From positions 434,001 through 498,000 of the forward strand of contig NZ_ONZF01000003.1 of assembly GCF_900302445.1 (NCBI RefSeq): a stretch of DNA of 64,000 bases, in the 5' to 3' direction. A program made the position numbers and the translations under genes. Origin of the DNA: Palleronia abyssalis. GTDB taxonomy: Bacteria; Pseudomonadota; Alphaproteobacteria; Rhodobacterales; Rhodobacteraceae. The notes beneath the pieces were generated by a model, which did no database searches, was not told the DNA's origin, and saw only the letters and a list, made by a program, of their open reading frames with translations. Positions 44,733 through 53,330 of this stretch are shown here, in pieces (position 1 is the stretch's first letter; each line of letters starts with the position of its first letter).

Positions 44733-45653
44733 TCATTTTGTTTTAATTCTGGGATCGATCAGGGGCGCCACCAGGTCGGCAAGAAGATTGCCGAGAACGA
44801 TGGCGGTGGCCGAGACCATGGTGACCCCCATGATCACGGGGATGTCGACGCGCTGGATGGCCTGCCAGGCAAGCTGGCCGATCCCAGGCCATCCGAAGAC
44901 GCTTTCGACGACGACGATACCGGACATGAAGAGGCCGATATCGATCCCGATCATCGCGATGATCGGCAGGATCGCGTTCGGCATGACGTGCCGGGTGACG
45001 ATGCGCAGTTTCGACAAACCCTTGGCCCGGGCGGTGCGCACGAGGTCCTGATTCAGCACCTCGATCATCGAGGACCGCATCATCCGGCTGTACCACCCCG
45101 CCCCCAGCAGCCCCAGCGTGACCGAGGGCAGCACGAAATGCGCCCAGGTGCCGTAACCGCCGATGGGGAACCAGCCCAGCTGTACGGCAAAGACGTAAAG
45201 AAGCAGGATGCCGATCACGAATTGCGGGGCCGAGATCGCCACGAACGAAAAGATCATCAGCGAATGGTCGGCGGGCTTGTTGCGGCGCAGGGCGGCGACG
45301 ACGCCGATGGTCAGGCCGATGATCAGCTCAGTCACGATGGCGGTGACCATCAGCATCAGGCTGGCTGGCAGACGCGCCATGATCAGCGACGCCACCTCGG
45401 CCCGTTGCAGGTAGGACCGGCCCATGTCGCCCTGGAACAGCCCCGCCAGATAGCGCCAGTACTGCACGAACAGTGGGTCGTTCAGGCCAAGCTGGTCGCG
45501 GATGTTGGCGACCGTTTCCGCCGTGGCGGACCGCCCTGCGATCTGGCGTGCAGGATCGGCAGGGACGAGGTACAGCAGGATGAAGGTCACGAAGGTGATC
45601 CCCAGAAGGATCAGCGCGCTTTCGAACAGGCGGCGCAGAAGATAGCCCCACAT
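44733..45653 (-). CDS. Dipeptide/opine-type ABC permease DppB-like (importer 1)
   Basis: 306 aa with MWGYLLRRLFESALILLGITFVTFILLYLVPADPAR at the N-terminus (split here into known DppB pattern), LNDPLFVQYWRYLAGLFQGDMGRS, ARAKGLSKLRIVTRHVMPNAILP, and DLVAPLIDPRIKTK at the end. TGATG overlap (one base) with the DppC-like gene upstream. Confidence 0.92.
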   Translation of the reverse strand: MWGYLLRRLFESALILLGITFVTFILLYLVPADPARQIAGRSATAETVANIRDQLGLNDPLFVQYWRYLAGLFQGDMGRSYLQRAEVASLIMARLPASLMLMVTAIVTELIIGLTIGVVAALRRNKPADHSLMIFSFVAISAPQFVIGILLLYVFAVQLGWFPIGGYGTWAHFVLPSVTLGLLGAGWYSRMMRSSMIEVLNQDLVRTARAKGLSKLRIVTRHVMPNAILPIIAMIGIDIGLFMSGIVVVESVFGWPGIGQLAWQAIQRVDIPVIMGVTMVSATAIVLGNLLADLVAPLIDPRIKTK

Positions 45654-46552
45654 CAGTGCCGCCCCTTCAAAGTCGGGTCGAGGATGTCGCGCAGCGCGTC
45701 GCCCACGAGGTTGAAGCCCAGCGCCAGAAGCACGATCAGCAGGCCCGGGAAGAACACCAGCCACGGCGCGGTCGAGAAATAGGTCTGGTTCTCGAAGATG
45801 ATGTTGCCCCAGGACGGCATCGGCGGCTGCACCCCGACGCCGAGGTAGCTGAGCGTCGCCTCCAGCAGAACGGTCGTGGAAATCCCCAGCGTTCCGAACA
45901 CGATGATCGACGACAACAGGTGCGGCAGCAGGTGCTTGAACAAAATGCGGATCGGGCCCGAGCCGATGGCGCGCTGGACCTGGATGAACTCGCGCTCGGC
46001 CAGGCTGCGCGTTTCGGTATAGATCACCCGGCTCATCTGCACCCAGTTCACCATGGCGATGACAAGGGCCACGATCATCAACGAAGGCTGGAAGATCGCC
46101 GCCAGCACGATGGCAAGCAGTAGCGCCGGGAACGCCATCATCAGGTCGGTGAAGCGCATCAGGATCGCCGCCGTCCAGCCGCCGAAATAGCCCGCCGTGA
46201 TGCCCACGCCCGCACCCAGCAGAACCGCGATGCCGTTGGCCACCACGCCGATGATCAGCGAGGTGCGCGTCCCGAGGATCAGGCGCGAGGCCAGATCGCG
46301 CCCCAGAAGGTCGGTGCCCAGAAGGTAGTCCCCGCCGGGCGGCAAAGGCGCGCCCATGAGATCGAGGCCGTCGAAGCTTTGCGCGAACGGATCCTGCGGC
46401 ATGATCCACGGGGCGAACACGGCGGCGAAGACCATCAGCGCGATGATGATCAGCCCGAAGGCAGCGCGCGGGCGGCGCAGCAATTCGCCCAGCACCACGC
46501 GGGCCCGCGACGGCTTGCGCGGTCTTGCGGCGGGATCGGTTGCCACGCTCAT
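45653..46552 (-). CDS. Dipeptide/opine-type ABC permease DppC-like (importer 1)
   Basis: 299 aa with a basic N-terminus, helix 1 at ~30-50, then LLGTDLLGRDLASRLILGTR, FTDLMMAFPALLLAIVL and EFIQVQRAIGSGPIRILFKHLLPHLLS (EAA loop). The ATG at 46552 shares one base with the stop of the ANTAR gene. A longer upstream frame lies inside the ANTAR gene and is ignored. Confidence 0.92.
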   Translation of the reverse strand: MSVATDPAARPRKPSRARVVLGELLRRPRAAFGLIIIALMVFAAVFAPWIMPQDPFAQSFDGLDLMGAPLPPGGDYLLGTDLLGRDLASRLILGTRTSLIIGVVANGIAVLLGAGVGITAGYFGGWTAAILMRFTDLMMAFPALLLAIVLAAIFQPSLMIVALVIAMVNWVQMSRVIYTETRSLAEREFIQVQRAIGSGPIRILFKHLLPHLLSSIIVFGTLGISTTVLLEATLSYLGVGVQPPMPSWGNIIFENQTYFSTAPWLVFFPGLLIVLLALGFNLVGDALRDILDPTLKGRH

Positions 46553-47139
46553 CAGCCGCCCATCCTGGAAGGCTGCCGCTCGGTCAGAAGCCGGGCGGCG
46601 GCGTCCTCGAGCGAAATTTGCTCGACCATGGCCATCGCGCGCAACTGCTTCAGTGCCAAGGCCTCGTCGCCGCAGTCGGGCATCAGCGCCAGAACCGCCC
46701 GGATCACGTCCAGCCGGCCCGCGCGCTGGCGGGCCACGTCGCGATCCTGTTCGGACCGCTGCGTTTTGCGGGCAAAGGTCTCGTGCGCGATGACGAGTGC
46801 CGAGAACAGGTTGCCCAGCGCCGAAAGCGGAAGGTACGCATCGACCCCCTGCCCCAACGCCCAAGCCAAACGCCCCGGGCTTTCTGACCCGATCAGCCCG
46901 ATCAGTGGCACCGGCGCGCGGCCTGCGTCCCAAGGCAGTTGCCCGTCATGCCCGGTGTCGATGTCGAGGATGATCATGTCCGCCTGCTCGGCGGTCCCAA
47001 GGTCGAGATCGCCGGTATGGGGGATCGCGCGGATGCCCAGACGGTCGCAGCGTTCGACGACCCGGCGCACCGGCTCTTCCGAGCGGTGCAGGACCAGGGC
47101 GGTCAGACCGGCGAAGTTGTGCAGGGGAAATTGCGTCAT
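46552..47139 (-). CDS. amiR: AmiR-like ANTAR antiterminator
   Basis: 195 aa. A pseudo-receiver-like N-terminal domain (GLTALVLHRSEEPVRRVVERC ... MIILDIDTG) is followed by a coiled segment and an ANTAR domain (GRLDVIRAVLALMPDCGDEALALKQLRAMAMVEQISLEDAAARLL). By analogy with Pseudomonas AmiC-AmiR it is held inactive by the amide sensor next to it and allows transcription past a leader terminator when an amide is present. Co-encoded with the sensor (4-base overlap). The symbol is by analogy. Confidence 0.85.
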   Translation of the reverse strand: MTQFPLHNFAGLTALVLHRSEEPVRRVVERCDRLGIRAIPHTGDLDLGTAEQADMIILDIDTGHDGQLPWDAGRAPVPLIGLIGSESPGRLAWALGQGVDAYLPLSALGNLFSALVIAHETFARKTQRSEQDRDVARQRAGRLDVIRAVLALMPDCGDEALALKQLRAMAMVEQISLEDAAARLLTERQPSRMGG

Positions 47140-48242
47140 GTCACAACCTTCAGATTGGGACGGCGGGGCCTATCGGCCTGCCTTTGATGGGCAAGATAAG
47201 GATCGGCGGGGATCGTGGCCGGTGCACGGTCGATCACGCGGAACGCCCCGTCCTTTGCCAGCGCAAGACGCGGGGCAAGCGCGGCGTGGCGCATCACCGG
47301 GTCGATGCGCATCTCACCCATCGCGGTTAGGTGTGGATGCGCCGAAGCGGCCGCGAAGACCTTGCGGGGGGCGTCCGTTCCGGCCGTCCGGGCCGCCGCC
47401 GCGAAGATCTCGACCGCGGCATATGCACTGGCGAGGAAGGCGGAAACGCGGGCGTTCGGCGCGAAGCGCGCGGCGGCATCGACCAGCGCGGGGTCGGCAT
47501 CTTCCTCGAAGAACGCACCTGCCGACAGAAGCCCGTCAGCGGCGGACCCCAGCGTGTCGAGGTCGGCCTCGGTCTGGTTGAAGCTGACGACATGCCCGTC
47601 TCGTCCGCGCCGCGCGGGATCGCGCGCCATGAGGTCGCGCAGGAAGGTGCTGTTCGACGGACCAATCAAGCTGTTGCAAACACAGTCCGCGCCGGTGGCC
47701 ACGATTTCTTCGACGACATGGGCATGCTCGGTCGAGCCGAGCGGCACGTAACGCTCGCCCACGATTTCGACCCCGGCGGCCTGCAACCGATCCCGCGCGA
47801 GGCGCAGCGTCTCCCATCCCCAGACGTAATTCGACCCAACCAGATACGCGCTGCGCATGCCGCTGTCTGCGATCCAATCGATGGCTGGCACGACGTGGTG
47901 GTTCGGCGCCGCGCCCAGATAAACGACGTGGTCGTTACACTCGAACCCCTCGTAGGGACACGGATACCACAAAAGGCCGTCCTTGCGTTCAAGAACCGGG
48001 ATCATCTCCTTCCGGCTCCAGGACGTGATGGCACCGACGATGTGGCGCACGCCGTCGTCCAGAAGTTCGGACGCCATGCTCTCGTACCGGGTCACGTCGC
48101 CCCCAGGATCGCATATGGACGGCTCGATCTCGACGGTGTCCTTCAGCGCTTCGATCGCGCCCAGCGCGCCCGCCAGCGCACCTTGCCCCAGCGCGGCATA
48201 GCTGCCCGTGGTCGAGAAAATCAGACCGAGCCTGAGCGTCAT
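47136..48242 (-). CDS. amiC: AmiC-like amide/urea sensor protein
   Basis: 368 aa periplasmic-binding-fold protein without a signal peptide (MTLRLGLIFSTTGSYAALGQ), so cytoplasmic like AmiC. Family blocks: GAIEALKDTVEIEPSICDPGGD, ITSWSRKEMIPVLERKDGLLWYPCPYEGFE, YLVGSNYVWGWETLRLARD, and NSLIGPSNSTFLRDL. In AmiC the same fold binds short amides and controls AmiR. The frame extends upstream through the leader terminator; the ATG at 48242, just after that terminator, is the sensible start. First gene of the long operon. Confidence 0.87.
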   Translation of the reverse strand: MTLRLGLIFSTTGSYAALGQGALAGALGAIEALKDTVEIEPSICDPGGDVTRYESMASELLDDGVRHIVGAITSWSRKEMIPVLERKDGLLWYPCPYEGFECNDHVVYLGAAPNHHVVPAIDWIADSGMRSAYLVGSNYVWGWETLRLARDRLQAAGVEIVGERYVPLGSTEHAHVVEEIVATGADCVCNSLIGPSNSTFLRDLMARDPARRGRDGHVVSFNQTEADLDTLGSAADGLLSAGAFFEEDADPALVDAAARFAPNARVSAFLASAYAAVEIFAAAARTAGTDAPRKVFAAASAHPHLTAMGEMRIDPVMRHAALAPRLALAKDGAFRVIDRAPATIPADPYLAHQRQADRPRRPNLKVVT

Positions 48243-48258
48243 GGCACCCCCGTGAACG

Positions 48259-48303
48259 AAAAAAGCCCCGCACCCCCGATTGCGCCGAGGAAATGCGGGG
48301 CCC
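48259..48303 (-). terminator. Leader terminator in front of the amiC-amiR operon
   Basis: GGCCCCGCA pairs with UGCGGGGC followed by UUUUUU on the minus strand, with CCUCG...CGGGG as an inner hairpin. It ends 17 bases before the amiC ATG. A perfect intrinsic terminator directly before the first gene of an operon that encodes its own ANTAR protein is what an AmiR-controlled attenuator should look like. Confidence 0.85.
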
Positions 48304-48562
48304 GATTGCCCTTGGCCGACGATCCGGCCGTTTGGACAACACTGCGCGGATCGGTGCCGTCTGTCCAGAGGGGTCCGAGCCTCGGCGTCTCCGTTCACGG
48401 CGCGCCTAATTTTCGGGCAGTTTTTTGAGGCCATGACGCCTCGGACGGCGCCGCAGCAGCAGGTTCGCGCGACGAACTCGTGGTTTTACCCGAACGGCCC
48501 GCGGATGTTCAGGATCACGGGCGGCCTGCGGTCATCGAGTGGGCGGCGCATAAAGCCCGAAC
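48304..48562 (-). promoter_or_regulatory. Leader/promoter region of the amiC operon
   Basis: About 260 bases between the tetR stop and the terminator. It contains GC-rich stems on the minus strand, for example GGCCG-GAUCGU-CGGCC near 48313-48328, that could form the antiterminator partner. No gene is supported here. Confidence 0.4.
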
Positions 48563-49234
48563 TCAAGAAGACTCGGGTGCCCGAACGGGGGTCCCTCGGC
48601 CCGCCTCTGCCGCGACACCGTTCATGAGGATGGACACGACCGACTGCGCCACCTCTTCGCGCGACATCGGCCCCTCGGGATCGAACCAGCGGGCGATCCA
48701 GTTCAGCGCGCCCGCCAGAGTGAACGAGATCATCCGTTCGCTTTCAGGCGCGATCGTTCCGTCCGCGATCCCGTCCCGGATCACCTGTCGCATCGTCTGG
48801 TCGATCTCGCGCTTCAGCGCCCGGAACCGCGCCCGCGAGGCGGGCGACAATTCGTGGTCGGCGGTGCGGGAGATGCAGATACAGAAGTCCTGCGTCATGC
48901 AGATCGCGTACATGTAGGCCAGCGACTTCAGACGCTCCAACCCGGTGCCGCCCTGCGCTTCGACCCGCCCGGCCGCGTCAGCGATGGAGTGAAGGCCCTG
49001 CACCACGCATTCGAACAGGATTTCATCCTTGTTGCGAAAGTAGTGATAGATGGTTGGCTTGGTGACGTTCAACGCCTTGGCGACGTCATCCAGAGAGGTG
49101 GCGTGAAACCCCTTTTCATTGAAGAACCGCACGGCCATGGTCATCACCGCCTCGCGTTTCAAGGCGCGGCTGCGGGTCCGGTCGGTCTTCTTGGGCCAGG
49201 GCGATCCTTCGTCCGGCGCGGAATTCGTGCTCAC
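48563..49234 (-). CDS. TetR-family transcriptional regulator
   Basis: 223 aa. The N-terminal helix-turn-helix (~28-75) is clear: REAVMTMAVRFFNEKGFHATSLDDVAKALNVTKPTIYHYFRNKDEIL. The C-terminal ligand domain has several Cys (AICMTQDFCICIS) and aromatic residues. Divergently placed from a Liv-type importer and acyl-CoA ligase, so it most likely represses that operon and responds to its acid or acyl-CoA. Confidence 0.92.
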   Translation of the reverse strand: MSTNSAPDEGSPWPKKTDRTRSRALKREAVMTMAVRFFNEKGFHATSLDDVAKALNVTKPTIYHYFRNKDEILFECVVQGLHSIADAAGRVEAQGGTGLERLKSLAYMYAICMTQDFCICISRTADHELSPASRARFRALKREIDQTMRQVIRDGIADGTIAPESERMISFTLAGALNWIARWFDPEGPMSREEVAQSVVSILMNGVAAEAGRGTPVRAPESS

Positions 49235-49276
49235 CCCGACGCGCTCCTTCTCGAAATCTTCTCTTGCGTCAATTTT

Positions 49277-49290
49277 TTACCCGTGAGTAA
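49277..49290. promoter_or_regulatory. Candidate TetR operator in the divergent region
   Basis: TTACCCGTGAGTAA is a 14-base near-palindrome (TTACYCR half-sites) almost in the middle of the 101-base gap between tetR and the leader ORF, 43 bases from tetR. TetR-family operators often have this form. A TTGCGT-N18-TAACAT pair overlapping it could be the plus-strand promoter. Confidence 0.45.
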
Positions 49291-49335
49291 CATCCAGGTC
49301 AACGCGTGGTGAAGACCCGCGCGGAGGGAGGAGCC

Positions 49336-49386
49336 ATGGTCGCGACGCACGAACCCCGGGGGCAATCGTCCCGGGCAAGGCAATGA
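49336..49386 (+). CDS. Short leader ORF coupled to livG
   Basis: A 16-codon frame MVATHEPRGQSSRARQ with the best ribosome-binding sequence of the area (GGAGGGAGGAG, about five bases before its ATG). Its TGA overlaps the livG ATG (ATGA). No such strong site precedes the livG ATG itself, so livG may depend on translation of the leader. Alternatively livG translation could start at this upstream site only by re-initiation. Confidence 0.5.
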   Translation: MVATHEPRGQSSRARQ

Positions 49387-50207
49387 TGTCCAAGGGGCCG
49401 GCGCGCCTTGATGTACAAGGAGTCACGCTGACCTTTGGTGGCGTGCGCGCGCTGAACGACGCCTCGTTCACCGCCGAGGCGGGATCAATCACCGCCGTGA
49501 TCGGGCCGAACGGGGCCGGCAAGACCTCGGTGTTCAACTGCATCACCGGATTCTATCGCCCCACCGCTGGCAGGATTGTCCTGGATGGCGAGGACATTAC
49601 GAAAGTGCGCCCCCCGGCCCGCGCGGCCCGAGGCCTTGCGCGGTCGTTCCAGAACATCGCGCTGTTTCACGGCATGACCGTCCTCGACAACATCAAGCTG
49701 GGGCGCCACGCCTACATGAAGACCAATCTGTTGCAGGCGTTCTTCTATGCCGGTCCCGCCAAGCGCGAGGAGGAGGCGCTGCGCCGCGAGGTCGAAGAGC
49801 GGATCATCGACTTCCTCGAGATCGACCACATCCGCAACAAATCCGTCTCGGTCCTGTCCTACGGCTTGCAGAAACGGGTCGAGCTGGCGCGGGCGCTGGC
49901 GATGCAGCCGCGCGTGCTGCTGCTGGACGAGCCGGTGGCCGGCATGAACCGGGAAGAGACCGAGGACATGGCCCGCTTCATCCTGGACGTGAAGGAGGAA
50001 TGGGGCACGACCATCGTCATGGTCGAACACGACATGGGCCTTGTCATGGACATCTCGGATCACGTGACCGTCCTGAATTTCGGCGAGGTGATCGCCAGCG
50101 GAACGCCAAAAACCGTGCAGAACGACCCACGCGTCGCCGAGGCGTATCTGGGCAGCGGCGATCCCCAGGCCCTCGTCAAACGGATCGAGCGCGAGATGGC
50201 GTCATGA
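49383..50207 (+). CDS. livG: Branched-chain-type ABC transporter ATPase (LivG-like)
   Basis: 274 aa. Walker A GPNGAGKTSVFNCITGFY, the LivG-type insertion with RGLARSFQNIALFHGMTVLDNI, signature region LSYGLQKRVELARALAMQP, Walker B VLLLDEPVAGMN. The C-terminus has the typical VIASGTPKTVQNDPRVAEAYLG. The frame opens with two Met codons. The stop overlaps the permease ATG. Liv-type importers with an attached acyl-CoA ligase usually carry carboxylic or aromatic acids rather than amino acids (inference). Confidence 0.92.
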   Translation: MMSKGPARLDVQGVTLTFGGVRALNDASFTAEAGSITAVIGPNGAGKTSVFNCITGFYRPTAGRIVLDGEDITKVRPPARAARGLARSFQNIALFHGMTVLDNIKLGRHAYMKTNLLQAFFYAGPAKREEEALRREVEERIIDFLEIDHIRNKSVSVLSYGLQKRVELARALAMQPRVLLLDEPVAGMNREETEDMARFILDVKEEWGTTIVMVEHDMGLVMDISDHVTVLNFGEVIASGTPKTVQNDPRVAEAYLGSGDPQALVKRIEREMAS

Positions 50208-51085
50208 GCGAGTGGTTGTTCTTTCTGGAAGTGACGCTGGCCGGGCTGGGGTCCGGCGCGCTGCTCGCACTGACGGCGCTGGCCTATGTGCTGATCTACA
50301 AGGCGACGCGCGTGGTGAACCTTGCCGTGGGCGAGATGCTGATGCTGGGCGCCTACCTCTTTTTCGCTTTCGCGGCCGGGTGGGGGCTATCGGCCTGGAT
50401 CGCGATTCCGCTGGCGATCATCGGCGGCGGGCTGGTCGGCGGCATCGTCGAGCGTGGGCTGATCCGCCCCATGCTGGGGGAAAGCGCGATCTCGGTCTTC
50501 ATGGTGACCGTGGGGCTTGGCTCGGTCATCGTGGGCCTTGTCGAATTGGTCTGGGGCACCGATCCGCGCGCCCTACCCGCCTTCATCGACACCTCGCCGC
50601 TGTTCCTGGGCGAGGCCTATGTCTCGCGCAAGATCGCGGTCGCTTTCGTGACGGCGGCGATCGTCATCGGGCTGTTCCTGATCCTGTTCCGCTTCTGGCG
50701 CGGCGGCGTAGCGCTTCGTGCCACCGCGACCGATCAGGCTGCCGCCTATTCCTGCGGGATCAACGTGCCCGGCGTCTACTCGGCCGCGTGGGTCATCGGC
50801 GGCGCAACCGCTGCGGGCGCGGGCCTTCTGCTGGGGGCGATCGGGGGGATCTCTCCGGTCATGGGGGTGTTCGGATTGTCCGCGCTGGTCGTGGTGATCG
50901 TGGGCGGGCTCGACTCGGTGCTGGGGGCGCTGATCGGGGGCCTCGCGCTGGGCATGATCCAGTCCTGGACCAGCACCTATGTGGGCGGCGAATACACCAA
51001 TGTCGTGACCTTCGGCATCATGATCTTCGCGCTGATGCTGCGCCCCTACGGCCTGTTCGGCACCCACGAGATCGAAAGGCTGTAA
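50204..51085 (+). CDS. livH: Branched-chain-type ABC permease (LivH-like)
   Basis: 293 aa, eight or so helices. LivH signatures: GSGALLALTALAYVLIYKATRVVNLAVGEMLMLGAY, ERGLIRPMLGE, RATATDQAAAYSCGINV (EAA-like loop) and GGLDSVLGALIGGLALGM. Start chosen at the ATG overlapping livG; the longer frame upstream lies inside livG. Confidence 0.92.
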   Translation: MSEWLFFLEVTLAGLGSGALLALTALAYVLIYKATRVVNLAVGEMLMLGAYLFFAFAAGWGLSAWIAIPLAIIGGGLVGGIVERGLIRPMLGESAISVFMVTVGLGSVIVGLVELVWGTDPRALPAFIDTSPLFLGEAYVSRKIAVAFVTAAIVIGLFLILFRFWRGGVALRATATDQAAAYSCGINVPGVYSAAWVIGGATAAGAGLLLGAIGGISPVMGVFGLSALVVVIVGGLDSVLGALIGGLALGMIQSWTSTYVGGEYTNVVTFGIMIFALMLRPYGLFGTHEIERL

Positions 51086-51089
51086 CCCC

Positions 51090-52133
51090 ATGATCATCGG
51101 CACCGCAAAGGAAAGCTATCCCGCCGACGAGGCGCTGCTGACGACCGCGCCCCAACGGGTCTGGATGACGATTTTCGTCATCGCCCTGATCGCGGCGCCC
51201 TTCGTCCTGTCGAATTACTGGCTGTATTTGGCGTGCCTTGCGATGATCAACGTGATCTCGGCCACGGGCCTGAACGTGCTGACCGGTTATACCGGGCAGG
51301 TCAGCCTGGGACAGGCGGCGTTCATGGCCGTGGGGGCCTATACAGTGGCCTATCTTGAAAGGAGCCTGGGCACGCCTTTCCTTCTGAACATCCTCGCAGG
51401 GGGCGTGATTGCGGCGGCCATCGGGCTTGTCGTCGGCCTGCCCAGCCTCCGGGTGAAGGGCCTGTACCTGGCCATCGCGACCATCGCGGCGTCGTTCATA
51501 CTGCATTTCGTCTTCGTGAACTGGACGGCGGTGACGAACGGAAACTCCGGGGCGACTTTGGCCCCCGCGACGGTCTTCGGGATCGAACTGGCGACCTACG
51601 ACCGGCTGTACTGGCTGATCATGCCGTTCGCGGTCCTGCTGGTCTGGGGCGCGGCGAACCTGTTCCGCACCCGGATCGGGCGGGCCTTCATCGCGATCCG
51701 CGACCGCGACATCTCGGCCGAGGTGCTGGGCATCCCGCTTTTGCGCTACAAGCTGATGAGCTTCGCCATCGCGTCCTTCTATGCCGGGATCGCGGGCGGC
51801 CTTTGGGCCTACCTGTTCCGGGTCGTGACGCCTGAGAGTTTCCCGTTCCTGACCTCGATCTTCCTTCTGGCGGCGATCATCGTGGGCGGCATGGGCACGA
51901 TCCTGGGAGGTATCCTGGGCGCGGTCTTCATGACCCTGACCCCTGAGCTTCTGCGCGTGGTGGTCGACCTCGCCTCGGTCTTCGTGCCGGACGCCGCAAC
52001 CCTACTGTCGCCGGTCCGCACCATCGTCTTCGGCGCGCTGATCGTGGGGTTCCTGATCCTCGAGCCGCGCGGCCTGACCGAGATCGTGGATCGCATCCGC
52101 CGGTTCTTCCGGCTGTGGCCGTTCCGCACATGA
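51090..52133 (+). CDS. livM: Branched-chain-type ABC permease (LivM-like)
   Basis: 347 aa, about nine or ten helices; LivM blocks: NVISATGLNVLTGYTGQVSLGQAAFMAVGAY, LPSLRVKGLYLAIATIAASFIL, GRAFIAIRDRDISAEVLGI (EAA loop) and GGMGTILGGILGAVF. Four-base gap after livH. Confidence 0.92.
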   Translation: MIIGTAKESYPADEALLTTAPQRVWMTIFVIALIAAPFVLSNYWLYLACLAMINVISATGLNVLTGYTGQVSLGQAAFMAVGAYTVAYLERSLGTPFLLNILAGGVIAAAIGLVVGLPSLRVKGLYLAIATIAASFILHFVFVNWTAVTNGNSGATLAPATVFGIELATYDRLYWLIMPFAVLLVWGAANLFRTRIGRAFIAIRDRDISAEVLGIPLLRYKLMSFAIASFYAGIAGGLWAYLFRVVTPESFPFLTSIFLLAAIIVGGMGTILGGILGAVFMTLTPELLRVVVDLASVFVPDAATLLSPVRTIVFGALIVGFLILEPRGLTEIVDRIRRFFRLWPFRT

Positions 52134-52156
52134 CAACACCCAAGGGAGGAGAAGAC

Positions 52157-53329
52157 ATGAACATCACCAGAAGGGCCGGAATGGCCGCGCTTGCCGGGGC
52201 CACGGCCCTGACGATGGTCGGCGCACCGCTGGCCGCACAGGACGACAGCATCGTGGTCGGGGGCTCTTTGCCGCTGACCGGGGTCTTCGCGTTCGCGGGC
52301 ATCGCCATCGAGAAAGGCATGTCCGACTATTTCGAGATCGCGAACGAGGAAGGCGGCATCGACGGGCGCCAGATCGAGTTCGTGTACGAAGATACCGGAT
52401 ACGAGGTGAACCAGTCGGTCGCGGTCTTCAATCAGCTGACCAGCCAGAATGACATCGACATGTATTACGGCGACAGCACCGGGTTCGCCAAGACCATCGC
52501 GCCCGAGCTTCAGCGGCGCGGCGACATGATCATGGGCGGCGCGTCCTTCGCGTCCGAGCTGAACGACCCCGAGGAATTCCCCTACATCTTCATCCCCGGC
52601 CCCGACTACATCCAGCAGGTCGGCATCCTTCTGGAATACATCGCCGACGAAAATCCCGGCGCCAGCATCGCGCTGGTCAATTCCGACACCGAGTTCGGGC
52701 GCGACCCGATCGAGACGACGAAAGAACGCGCGTCCGAGCTGGGCCTTGAGGTCGTGGAAGAGATCATCACCCCGCCGGGTGCTGCCGACGTCTCGACCGA
52801 GGTGCTGCGCCTGCGCCGGTCGCGCCCCGACTACATCATCTTCCACGGCTACGTCCTGTCGCCGATCCCGGAATTCGTCAGTCAGATCCGCGAGCTTGGT
52901 CTCGACACGCAATTCATGGGCACGTTCTGGTCGATGGACAGCTCGCTTTGGCAATCGGTCGGCGAAGCAGCTGACGGCTTTCTGGGCGTGATGCCCTATC
53001 GTTATTACTACGACGAGGAAGAGGCCCCCATGCTCGACCGCATCCGCGAGATGCGGCCCGAGTATCAGGCCACAGGCTACATGCAGGGTTTCTTCAGCGC
53101 GATGCTGATGACGGAAGCCGCCCGGCGTGCCGTGGCCAACGGCGCGGAGCTGAACGGCGACACGCTGAAATCCGCGCTGTCCTCGATCGAGGAGTTCGAC
53201 ACCGGGGGCATCATCGGGGTCCCCGTCTCGGTCAAGGGCAACGCGGTACCCTTCGGCCGGGTGTACGAGTTCAACGCCGAGAGCGGCCAGATGGAGCCGG
53301 TGTCGGACTGGATCGAACTGGAAGACTGA
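52157..53329 (+). CDS. Branched-chain-type periplasmic substrate-binding protein
   Basis: 390 aa. Signal peptide of twin-Arg-like start (MNITRRAGMAALAGAT) with cleavage near APLAAQD. The mature protein has the Leu/Ile/Val-binding fold: IVVGGSLPLTGVFAFAGIAIEKGM, IDGRQIEFVYEDTGYEVNQSVAVFNQL, YYGDSTGFAKTIAPELQRRG. The ligand is probably a carboxylic acid activated by the downstream ligase (inference). SD AGGGAGGAG lies eight bases before the ATG. Confidence 0.9.
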   Translation: MNITRRAGMAALAGATALTMVGAPLAAQDDSIVVGGSLPLTGVFAFAGIAIEKGMSDYFEIANEEGGIDGRQIEFVYEDTGYEVNQSVAVFNQLTSQNDIDMYYGDSTGFAKTIAPELQRRGDMIMGGASFASELNDPEEFPYIFIPGPDYIQQVGILLEYIADENPGASIALVNSDTEFGRDPIETTKERASELGLEVVEEIITPPGAADVSTEVLRLRRSRPDYIIFHGYVLSPIPEFVSQIRELGLDTQFMGTFWSMDSSLWQSVGEAADGFLGVMPYRYYYDEEEAPMLDRIREMRPEYQATGYMQGFFSAMLMTEAARRAVANGAELNGDTLKSALSSIEEFDTGGIIGVPVSVKGNAVPFGRVYEFNAESGQMEPVSDWIELED

Positions 53330-53330
53330 C

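Noticed and set aside
42118-45051. 977-codon plus-strand open frame
   Set aside because: Shadow of the formamidase, binding protein and permease genes on the other strand; rich in Val-His-Arg-Asp as expected from the complement, no motif.
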